The notes beneath the pieces are model-generated. The model was not told where the DNA came from, did no database searches, and saw only the letters and a program-made list of their open reading frames with translations. Position numbers and translations under genes: made by a program. Below are positions 33,261 through 43,063 of a DNA stretch of 64,000 nucleotides, one piece after another. Numbering within the stretch: position 1 is the stretch's first letter; the number at the start of each line of letters is the position of its first letter. Source of the DNA: Hibiscus mutabilis (Eukaryota; Streptophyta; Magnoliopsida; Malvales; Malvaceae); contig CM033728.1 in NCBI GenBank assembly GCA_019671005.1, positions 26,363,099-26,427,098 of the forward strand, written 5' to 3'.

Positions 33261-35985
33261 TTTTAAAAAAAGTTGATTGTGAGTTTTCATGCTCACAAAA
33301 CTGGAAAGAGTTCAATAGAGTTTAACAAGTCCGATAGAAATGTTGGCATAACGTGGTTAAACACGGTAAAGTTTAAAGACAATGGATAATTCAAGTATCC
33401 ATCGAAAAGCCATTTTTACGAATGGTCAAAGGAAAATAAATCTTTTGGAAAAATCCTATTTCATAATTGGTATAAACTGATTGTACTCAGGGGAATAGTA
33501 CAACTACCTTAAGCAAACGGCTACCGATAAAGGCAACTCAAAACCGTTGATCCATGTGCATTTGGGAAAAATGCAAAAGAAATCTATAAGCTAAATCATA
33601 TTTTTTCAAAACGAAGCTATTTTTGTCGTAATAAAATTTTCATTTATTCATAAAGCATATTTCATTCTTTGTTCATTGTTATGGGATAGTTTTTTTCCCA
33701 TACGCATATACACATATTTATGAAAAAAGCATACACATGTACATATCGTTTTTTATTAGGTCATTACGAATGCAAGTATCTGCTAGTCCATTTAGGCCGA
33801 TAGAGGAACAAAACAAGTGTGTAGATAATGGGCAGTTCCCATTTTAGGAAAATTTCTTCTCATGCACTTGTTGTTTAAGATCCTTGAATCGAGTGTTGAC
33901 CCTAAACTTCTACCCTCTGAAGACTATTTTGATATCCATGTATGGGATGATGAATGGCATTCCTTCAATCCCCTTTGCAAATAATAGAAAATATCCATTT
34001 GTTGTCCCCCTTTGAGCTTGTTCGTTTATTTTCATTTGAACCCAAACCAAGGATCACCCCACACTAGGTCAAAGAAGAAGAGGATTTTGTTCAAATCGCC
34101 TAGTTTTGACCGTATTACAAAGATGGAGCTCCATGAATAAGCACAAGAAATGAGAATCAATGTCCTAAACACGAAGACCAAGTGAAATATCATAATAAGC
34201 AGTAAAAGAATTTTTTGCTCAAAATGACTGGCTAAACTAAATTGAAAGTGTGCCAACAGGAAGTTTGAAACAATGAAGATTAAAAGCACCATCATAAAGT
34301 GCAATAAACGATAACAAGAGAAGATTTGATTACATGTGAATAAGAAATGCATCAACATTCATTCAAGATGCAAGATACAGATTCCAAAGCTACAAAGAAA
34401 GAAATAAACTCTAGGGTGAAAACCCAAAAATGGGCAGTCTAGAGAAATCTAAGAAATAAATAAAATAAGTTTTTTTTGAGCACATTCAGATCAACAAACA
34501 CATAGAATATATTTTAACCAGAAGAAATGATCATTGGTTTCATCACCCTTAAATACTCATTTTGGGCCTATATATCCTTTCTTTCATATCCATGAACCAT
34601 AGCCTACATTATAAGCCTACAAAGACCATTCAGATCATATGTGGATATCTAAGTTTGATAAGTTTGTCTTCAGATTACATTCCACCTATAAGGGTTAACC
34701 TTTCTTCAAGGAACATCAAACCTCGAAGTGCCTGATCGACACCCAAATGAGGAGAAGATGGGGGGCATAATGAGTGGTGAGATCAAGAGAGCCACTTTGA
34801 ATGGGTTAGAAATTAGGTATGGGAAACGTTCCTCTTGAAAGCCTAAATGGACTAGGGGAGACCATACATATGCTTATATCGCCAAAATAGGCAAGATTTT
34901 TTAAATAGATACATTTTCTAGTGCATTTGTTATTTTAGGATCGAACATTAATTGACATTTTTGTCGATTCTTTTAATATTTATTATTTATTCCAAAAATT
35001 AGTTTTTCAAAAATGTTTGACAGTTTTCGAATTTCAATTTGTTTAATACATATCGTTTACTCCAAACATTCATTTTTCAGAAATGTTTGGTATTTTCCTC
35101 CTTACCATTTCGTCTAATCACCAATTTTTAAAAATTTTTGGCATTTTTTCCTAAATTTCTCAGTTTATTTCAAAAATACTAACCTTTTTATTATAGGGAC
35201 CAAGAGTTAGTTCTCGCCGAGGTGTTGCAAGAAGATTAAAGACGAGTTCAGGGCGTGGGGGCATTTTGCCAGCCCTAATGATAAGATAGATGAAGACTCG
35301 TCATGTAGGGTTAAAAAAATGACGATGAGTTGAATCAAGATCGAGTGGGGCATCATTGTCCGTGAAAAAAAAGATATGTTGCTCACAAGAATCCAAGGCG
35401 ACTGGGCATCATTGCCCATAAAATAGAAAATATCTCATGTGTATAGGAGTTCAAATTAGAAGAGACCGGAAGTGACACAGAGATGTTTGACTAATGAAAA
35501 GTCAAAAAACCTTCTTAAGCGAAGAGTTGATATCGACCGAGGTCACTTGGCTGGAAGGTTCAAATAGAGAAGGGACAATAAAGTTTTAAAGGCAAGTTTT
35601 ATCGGGGCATAAGCATGAGGAATGGTGGTAGTCACAAGATGAACCCTACCTACCTCGAAAAAAAGAAGAAGAAGAAGAAAAAGAAAATTTTGCACCTTTG
35701 CATCATAAAATATGCTCATGCATCATCTGTATCATAGGACTTCGTGCACCTTTGCACCTATTAAGAAGACACGCACTCGAGTGTCAGAAGAAAGAAAGAA
35801 AAAAGAAAAGAAAGAAAAAGAAAAGGAAGGAAAAAAGAGAGAGAAAAAAATAAAAGAAAGAAGAAAATGAAAAAGAAACAGAAGAAAAAAGAGAGATTAT
35901 CTCACGATTTCAAATCAAGATTTTGAATTCCCGAGCCATCACCTTTGATGGATTTCTTTTGATGTCTAGTCGGATAGAACCAGAG
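33261..35985. other. TE4 internal non-coding stretch
   Basis: No gag or pol similarity in any frame; open frames such as 34032-34358 (minus) lack any domain. Hairpins include TGTGAG/CTCACA (33278-33297) and two with the loop ATCATT and arms GGGC/GTCC and GGGC/GCCC (about 35348-35361 and 35404-35417). A 65-nt pure purine run is at 35786-35850. Confidence 0.6.
35786..35850 (+). repeat. Homopurine tract in TE4
   Basis: All 65 bases are A or G, mostly GAAA-type repeats, and shorter purine runs continue to 35895. Such tracts can form triplex DNA. A GAA-rich run also lies at 35657-35690. Confidence 0.75.
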
Positions 35986-37450
35986 CATCATTTTAAAAGA
36001 TATTTTTCTTAAAATCAATTTCTCAATTTTATCCTTTCATAAGGATAATTTTCTTAAAACCAGTTTCTTAAGGATGTTTTCTGTAAAATCAATTTCTTAA
36101 TTTTATCCTTTCATAAGGATGTTTTTCTTAAAACTTAGATTTTTTAATCTAATCCTTTCTTAAGGATGTTTTTTCTTAAAACTTAGATTTCTTAATCTGA
36201 TCCTTTCATAAGGATGTTTTTCTTAAAACTTAGATTTCTTAATCTAATCCTTTCTTAAGGTTGTTTTTCTTAAAACTTAGATTTATTAATCTAATCCTTT
36301 CTTAAGGATGTTTTTTTCTTAAAACTTAGATTTCTTAATCTGATCCTTCCATAAGGATGTTTCTCTTAAAACTAAATTTCTCAATTTTATCCTCTCATAA
36401 TGATATTTTTCTTAAAACTTAGATTTCTTAATCTAATCCTTTCTTAAGGATGTTTTTTCTTAAAACTTGGATTTCTTAATCTGATCCTTCCATAAGGATG
36501 TTTTTCTTAAAACTAAATTTCTCAATTTTATCCTTTCATAAGGATATTTTTATTAAAACCAGTTTATTAATTTAATCCTTTCTTATGGATGTTTCCTTTA
36601 AAATCAATTTCTTAATTTTATCCTTTCATAAAGATGTTTTTCTTAAAACTTAGATTTCTTAATCTAATCCTTTCTTAAGGATTTTTTATTAAAACTTAGA
36701 TTTCTTAATCTGATCCTTCCATAAGGATGTTTTTCTTAAAACTAAATTTCTCAATTTTATCTTTTCATAAGGATATTTTTCTTAAAACCAGTTTCTTAAT
36801 TTAATCCTTTCTTAAGGATGCTTTCTTTAAAATCAATTTCTTAATTTTATCTTTTCATAAACATGTTTTCCTTAAAACTTAGATTTCTTAATCTAATCCT
36901 TTCTTAATGATGTTTTTTTTATTAAAACTTAGATTTCTTAGTCTGATCCTTCCATAAGGATGTTTTTCTTAAAACTAAATTTCTCAATTTTATCCTTTCA
37001 TAAGGATATTTTTCTTAAAACCAGTTTCTTAATTTAATCCTTTTAAAGGATGTTTTGCTTAAAACTGAATTTCTTAATTTGATCCTTTCTTAAGGATGTT
37101 TTCTCCTTTTGGTAGTCTCAAAACGAGAAACCATTTTTATTAAACTTGGATTTCCTGATTTTATCATTGCATAAGGATGTTTTTCTCAAAACTCAAATTA
37201 CTTAATTTCATCCTTTCAAAAGGATGTTTTTCTTAAAACTTAGATTTTTTAATCTGATCCTTTCATAAGGATGTTTTTCTTTAAACTAAATTTCTTAATT
37301 TTATACTTCCATAAGGATGATTTTCTTAAATCTCTAATTTTATCCTTTCATAAAAATATTTCTCTTAAAATTCAATTTTATTTTTATTATGATCCTTCCA
37401 TAAGGATGATTTATTTTAAACAAATTTCTTAATATAATCTTTTTGTAAGG
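35986..37450 (+). repeat. TE4 minisatellite built of TCTT-loop hairpins
   Basis: Units of about 47 bp repeat some 25 to 30 times with variation. A clear unit is 36121-36167: GTTTTTCTTAAAAC, then TTAGATT-TTTT-AATCTAA, then ATCCTT-TCTT-AAGGAT. Each part is a stem with a four-base loop, and parts abut with almost no spacer. Variants change stem and loop, as in AAATT-TCTC-AATTT and ATCCTT-TCAT-AAGGAT. Two stem types alternate between neighbouring units. Confidence 0.85.
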
Positions 37451-37479
37451 ATGTCTTCTCAAGGCTAATATTTAAGTGC

Positions 37480-37950
37480 ATAACAGGTCAAAGAGGTGGC
37501 CAAGGAAGAGCGAAGATTTCTAGAAGAGCTCGTGATTCTGAGACCACAAAAAGGAAACCCGAAGAATTCGTCCGAGGAAGAGCGGAAGATTCTAGAAGAA
37601 CACGTGATTCCAAGGTATCAGATAAAGAAGCAGTGAGATCATTGATACCTGCATCACCCAAGAACGGAATGCCCATGTTGAAGGCGAAGAGTTCTATATA
37701 GGAAGGACTTGTAGCCCAAAGACTTTACCAAAGAGAATTTGTTTGTTCCAAGAAGCCCGTCAGAAGAAGAGAGAACAGTTCTATATAGGAAGAACTTGCG
37801 GCCTCGAACTTCTGATTTGAAGATTTTGTCTTCCTTAATGAATCCTCCGTTTTGAAGACCGAAGTTTGAAGAGTTGGCCGAAGAAGAACAAAAAGTACCC
37901 GAAGAACCTGTGATTCTAAAGTCAAGGACGAGGAAATAAGACAAAAATGA
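37480..37950 (+). repeat. TE4 duplicated GA-rich blocks near the 3' end
   Basis: Two pairs of repeats are seen: AGATTTCTAGAAGAGCTCGTG and AGATTCTAGAAGAACACGTG type (about 37513 and 37587), and a block with AGTTCTATATAGGA followed by AGGACT or AGAACT (about 37688 and 37768). The latter form 6-bp stems with loop ATATAGGA. No protein domain recognised. Confidence 0.6.
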
Positions 37951-37992
37951 GTGTTTTTTTATCTTTGCCTTGTTCTAGTTTCACAAGAACAA

Positions 37993-38007
37993 GCAAAGAA
38001 GGGCAGC
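37993..38007 (+). other. TE4 polypurine tract
   Basis: GCAAAGAAGGGCAGC lies directly before the 3' LTR and would prime plus-strand synthesis. It is purine-rich with two C interruptions. Confidence 0.65.
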
Positions 38008-39222
38008 TGTAATCACTCATTTTCGTCCGAATTTTAGTACTATTAGTATTATTGTAATAATATTATTATTAAAAAAAGCAAAAAATAATAAATAATAAAT
38101 AAAAAAGGGGGAGGGGAGTGGAGCACAAGGCTCCACGTCACCCACCTCACCCCTCACTTTGCCTATAAAAAGGGGCGTGAGGGGGGCATTTGAAGCAAAG
38201 AGGAATCGGCAGTGGCATGGCCAAATAAGGGGGCTTAGGCTCCTGGCTAGCCAAGGACAGGGGTAGTGTCCTCGGTCCTAACCGATTCGATCGGGGTCAT
38301 TTTTTGGGTCCGATCTAGTTAATATTTTTGGAGAGGTCGTAGTAGATCTCAGTGAGGTTCCGTCGGGGTTCGTCATTCGAGCTCCTAGTTAGGTATATTT
38401 TCTTTCCTTTTTATTTGTGTTGTAATTTTTATGATTTAACGAAGTAGTAGTTAATTTAAAATTGTGTTTTTTAGTTTGTATGTTTATTTATGTTTTAGAT
38501 TAGTATTTATTATTTTTTAAATTTATGTTTTATATTAATATTTTATTCATGTTAGATTTGTTTTTATTTATGAGTTAGATTAATATTTATGTATGTATGT
38601 TTTAGATTAGTATTTTATTATGTTAATATTTATTTGTTTTATTTACTTTAGATTCGTTTTTATTTATGAGTTGGATTAATATTTATGTATGTATGTTTTA
38701 GATTAGTATTTTATTATGTTGATATTTATTTGTATTTTTATTGTATTTAAATTATTTGCCATATTTTATATTTTGCTCACTAAGATTGCATATCAAGATA
38801 TATAAATTGTCAATGCGGTGCCCTTTTATCCGAGCGTAAACGGGGTCAGTATCAGGCGTAGAGATGGTGGTTGGGCGTTTACTCTCGGATAACGGGGCTT
38901 TTAAAATTTACTCGACATAAAACTAAATGTTAATTTAACCGTCACTTTAATCAAAAAATTTAATATTAATAAAGTGGTAATTATTAAAGTACCAATTTTG
39001 GGCGGTGTGGGGCTGTTAATCCTTCCCCATCCATAACCGACCCCCGAACCCAATATTTTTTATATCTCTGGTTTTATGGTGTCCGGCCTACCTAAGTGGC
39101 AGGTGGCGACTCCAATTTCAAAATAAAATACGATTTTTTAAAACCCCACAGAATAAACATTTTTATATCCGAAAGACAACAAACACTTCGAAACCTCATT
39201 TTTTAGCGAGTGGGACATCGCA
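38008..39222 (+). repeat. TE4 3' LTR
   Basis: It repeats 30525-31770 with small indels and a shorter AT-rich tandem repeat (period near 96 bp). A good TATA box, TATAAAA, is at 38164-38170. CTCACTAAG is at 38776-38784. The right TSD CTTAG follows at 39223-39227. Confidence 0.92.
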
Positions 39223-40455
39223 CTTAGTTGGAAACCCTAAAAGATATTCAGTTAAGATTTGAAAGATTATGAACTCCAATAAAGCTTCCAATAATCAAAA
39301 CCTTGTTTAAGTTAAGTTTAAGACATAAATATCAAATGCTAACTTCTATTTGTATTCTTTAAATTTTCCACTCAATATCTTTGGCACTATGCTTTGTTAC
39401 TTTAATGTCACTACCTCACTTAGGCTATCTCAGCCTAATGCATTCATTGTTCATGCATGTGCAGGTTGATTAAAGCTCATGTTATTTAATCGTGGTCAAG
39501 TGTTGCAAGTCACCTTCTAAAGTTCCAAGTAAAGTTTAGATTTCCTTAGTTAAAACTCCTTAGATGGTGGCATAATGATCGTATAGGAGCATAATAAAAT
39601 TTATTGTAATATTGCATTACTTATTTCAAATTTTTAAGTGGCCTATTTAAACACTTGGTTGAGCTTAAGTAGCTATTACTTGGTTTGAATGTTGAATAAT
39701 TAATGAGTCAAGATTATGAATGCATAAATATGGTAATTAAGTAGAACATATGAAACTTATGTATGTGTTTGAATGATTGGTTGATTAGGGATTGATCACT
39801 TGTATGCTATGTACATCGAAAATCCTTATTTTGTAAAATTCGAGAATCACTTAGTCTAGTAGTTCGGTGAAATAAATGAAATTGGAAATTCTTATATTGT
39901 TTAAAAGCAATATAATGTATGATAAGAAATGAGTTGCATCTGTTTAGTAAGTGATTCGAATATGATTATCAAGTTAATAGGATCTAATGAATTGCTTGAT
40001 GTTAAGTTACTTCTTGGCCCACCTTCGAATGTAAAGCGCCTAGTCTAGCTTAGATTAAATATTCTATTTAAGTAACAAGATGTTTAAAAGCTAAGTCTAA
40101 GTTAATTTGGAAACTTTGAATTTTATACAACAATTGTATGAATGGCCTTAAACCTTCTTAGTCTTTGATGTATGACCACCTTTGTTTGTTGTTCGAATAA
40201 TCGTGATTTTAAGTGAAGTGGTAATATATATATATAAATATATGGTACATGAAGTTAGAATTGTAATGTTTTTAATGAGTGTTAGGAATATAGTTAAATA
40301 TGAACATGATGATTGATCTAAACATGGTTGATAAGCATGTTTGGATACGACTTTGTTAATAGCAAGTATGTGCTCCGTAAAAATGCTATGAACATCTTTG
40401 ATAAGCTAAAAAGAATTTTGCTACTCAGCCTAATCTCATCTAAGTTAACCAATTC
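39223..40455 (+). repeat. TE3 3' LTR, part after TE4
   Basis: It continues the TE3 LTR exactly after the TSD and matches 25192 to about 26427. The last roughly 95 bp are missing at the join with TE5. CCTCACTTAGG is at 39414-39424 and the acceptor-like CAG at 39462-39464. Confidence 0.87.
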
Positions 40456-41518
40456 TGTAACACCCCTTTTCCGTACTGAATACGAGTCAGAGATGTCACA
40501 TTACTAATACCTTATCTTGTTTTATCCATATACGTTTCATCATCAAACTGATTAGTTCTATATATTTGTAGTTTAATTTCAAGCATCATACTCTACTAGT
40601 AATCAAATAATTACATGCCCACTAGAGATTATCATAAGCTAGAATATCTTACTGATGTTTTGCAGATTGAAGCTTGATCATCATGCTTAACTCCTCTTCA
40701 AGTACTCCACCTTAACCTACGTGTGAATCAAACACACACTAAGTTCTCACTTAGTGAGGCAATAAACAAAAGTAATAATAATTTAAACTTTTTAAACTTT
40801 ATGGCTACATTTATATAGCATGATATATGCCAATGTATTAACTTTTATATAGAGAGAGAAACTTAAGTATGCGAGATCAATACTCCCAGCTTACTAGTCA
40901 CCGAAGTGACGATAAACATATAGACACATAAAGTGTCGGTAACATATAGACACATAAGTGTCGGCATCATATACACACATGAGTATTGATATCTTATAGA
41001 CACATAAGGTCGTGCCCACCATCCACACGTAAGACCGTGCTAACCATCCGCACATTTATAAGGCAGTTCTAACCATCTGCACGTTTAACTTAAGTATGCG
41101 AGATCAGTACTCTCAGCGTACTAGTCACCAAAGTGACGATAAACATATAGACACATAAAGTGTCGGTAACATATAGACACATAAGTGCCGACATCATATA
41201 GACACATGAGTATTGATATCTTATAGACACATAAGGTCGTGCCCACCATCCACACGTAAGACCGTGCTAACTATCCGCACATTTATAAGGCAGTGCTAAC
41301 CATCTGCACATAAGGTTGTGCTAACCATCTGCACTAAGTGTCATTTATATACACTATAGTGCTAAATCGTATATTCAACGTGCTGTTGGACTCTATAGCA
41401 TGCCAACTATATCTTGTCCGTTAATAACTTACTTGGGCATGTATTTCATATTCCATAATCATTTCATCCATGGCAATATATATCAACATAATTCAACTTG
41501 AGCAGTTCATGCCCGAAA
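40456..41518 (-). repeat. TE5: LTR fragment
   Basis: On the minus strand this is the right part of a gypsy LTR ending GGGTGTTACA at 40456. Reading minus, it has the palindromic block (41411-41393), a hairpin repeat array, a TATA-like TATATAAA near 40855, CCTCACTAAG (40759-40750) and an acceptor-like GTAG before GTTAAG near 40717. The left part of the LTR is absent; TE6 begins at 41519. No coding remains. Confidence 0.8.
40862..41335 (-). repeat. TE5 tandem duplication with hairpin units
   Basis: A 227-bp block (40862-41088) is repeated at 41089-41315. Within each copy are hairpins such as GTGC-TAACCATCC-GCAC (41037-41053), GTGC-TAACTATCC-GCAC (41264-41280) and CGTG/CACG (41238-41256). Further units are at 41293-41309 and 41318-41334 with loop TAACCATCT. 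Smaller repeats of ATAGACACATAAGTGTCGG type also occur. Confidence 0.8.
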
Positions 41519-42479
41519 TGTAACACCCCCTACCCTGGGTTGGCAACAAACCGGTTCGGGGGCATTACCAAGTACAATACAAGCAAGAATAGGCTAACTC
41601 ATCCCTATTATATGAGTTACTTAACTAGCAAGCAACCAAATATTCATTACTTAACATGTAAGTTACTCCTACTTTGTTTACAAGACATTATAGGTTACAG
41701 AAAATTTCAATTAACATTATCATACAATCATCATTCAAGACATAATAGGTTTCCAAACAATTGATCAATCAAGATTAATATCATCTTACAACTATCATTC
41801 GAATATCCTAAGAGCAATCATGTTTCCATTTCATTTCATTGTTCATTAACTTGATTACATATATCATTTCATGCATAACTTACAAATCATGATCCATTGC
41901 ACGTACCTTGATTCCAAGCAAGCATATGCCAACCTTACCATTCGGCATTTACCATTCAAGCATATAAAAATACATATTCAACATGTTATGCTTATACAAG
42001 TGACTATATCATCTCACAAGGCATTTGAATAGTACAAGAGTAGATGATCACTTTGAACATTCATTATTTACGTAACCATATGTGCAACAAATACTTACAT
42101 TACATGAAATTCTAGTTCATTACTTAATTCATATTAGTAACTAAGTTCACAAAATAGTAGGCCCATTCAAGACATATATACATATACAAGTTCAAGTGTT
42201 CAAAATGCGTGCACTAAACATTATATACACTAAGTGCCACCAACTAGGGGAGTACAAAACAAGTATGTCCATACTTTAGCTATGCTTGTGTCTTGCTTCC
42301 AGCTCAAGAATTCAGGCTTCGGGATCAAGCAACGATCGAATCCTTTAACCTGTGGTTGGGAAGAATGAAAACAAGAGTGATAAGTATAAGATATGTACTT
42401 AGTGAGGTAGCAACTAGTTCTAACCAATTAACAATACATGTATCAATTAGCTAAGTTGAAACCTAGTCCAAGTTGCAAG

Positions 42480-42830
42480 CAATTCAATTCAAGCTTTGCT
42501 CAATCTTTATTTCAAGCCAAGTAGCATACTCAAGCAATATACACATTTCCATTCAAGTCAAGTACATTTTAGTTCAAGTTTACATGTTTATCTTTTCAAG
42601 AATACATATCAAGTAATCCAAGTAGCAAGTTATTCAATACAAGGTTCAAGCATAAGCAATTATCATTTCAAGAGTTCCATGTCAAGAATCAAGCATTATA
42701 TGTCAAGAAATTCGAGTAGTTCAAGCTTACATATCAAGTAATTCAAGTATCAAGTAGTTCAAGAATTAAGTAGTTCATGTATCAAGTAGTTCAGGAATCA
42801 AGTAATCTCAAGTATCATGCAAGCTTTATT
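42480..42830 (-). repeat. CAAGTAGTTCAAG-type repeats in TE6 LTR
   Basis: Short imperfect repeats near TCAAGTAGTTCAAG or TCAAGTAATTCAAGTA run through this stretch, densest at 42720-42815. The 5' LTR has them at 49520-49880, with one extra unit there. Confidence 0.7.
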
Positions 42831-42923
42831 CTTTAATTATTTCTCATTTGCTTTCTTTAGTTTAAGCCTTTGGTATTTAGTTGTCCAGGTAATCGAGTCT
42901 CCAACCAACTATCGCCACAAGAT

Positions 42924-43063
42924 GTGCCGTAGCACTGGTCAACCCTCCTACTGTCGCCAAAGACCACACATACGTACCCTCCGTCAGTTGCCAGTTAGGG
43001 GCCTTAGCCCTGGACCGTAGTCCACCCTGACACAATGAGCTCTAGACTCTAAGGCATGCCCTT
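42924..43063 (-). promoter_or_regulatory. Cluster of short hairpins in TE6 3' LTR
   Basis: In plus-strand reading: GTGCCGTAGCAC (42924-42935), GGGCCTTAGCCC (42999-43010), GGACCGTAGTCC (43012-43023), a GAGC/GACTC stem (43037-43049) and AAGG/CCTT (43051-43063). On the element's own strand the loops are TACG, TAAG and TACG, and one hairpin is identical to that at 24749-24760 of TE3. The 5' LTR keeps these at 49981-50080, one with a G-T pair. Confidence 0.8.

Larger units (their letters stand above)
30525..39222 (+). mobile_element. TE4: non-coding TAT/Ogre-like LTR element inserted in TE3 LTR
   Basis: Two LTRs (1246 and 1215 bp) flank 6.2 kb of internal DNA without any gag or pol trace. The PBS and LTR wording resemble TAT/Ogre elements, but the assignment is tentative. 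A perfect 5-bp TSD, CTTAG, lies at 30520-30524 and 39223-39227, and the TE3 sequence resumes exactly after it. It is best described as a large non-autonomous LTR element. Its internal region is low in complexity and rich in short hairpins. Confidence 0.9.
23083..40455 (+). mobile_element. TE3: long-LTR gypsy element with nearly no internal region, interrupted by TE4
   Basis: The order is truncated 5' LTR (23083-26521), PBS, 241 bp of internal DNA, then 3' LTR split by TE4. The internal piece keeps the start and the very end of a gypsy internal region but no pol. LTRs are over 3.4 kb each. The left end is cut at the TE1 junction and the right end at TE5, so no TSD is visible. It would depend on other elements for movement if it ever moved in this form. 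Confidence 0.85.

Noticed and set aside
34032..34358. 108-codon minus-strand open frame in TE4 with hydrophobic content
   Set aside because: AT-rich sequence gives Phe/Leu/Ile runs by chance; no homologous motif and no neighbouring genes.
35600..35900. GAA-rich coding region for a Lys/Glu-rich protein
   Set aside because: Simple purine repeats with no start context or conserved neighbours; better explained as a homopurine tract.
40862..41335. CRISPR-like array
   Set aside because: Repeats are part of a 227-bp tandem duplication in a plant LTR; no regular spacers and no cas genes.
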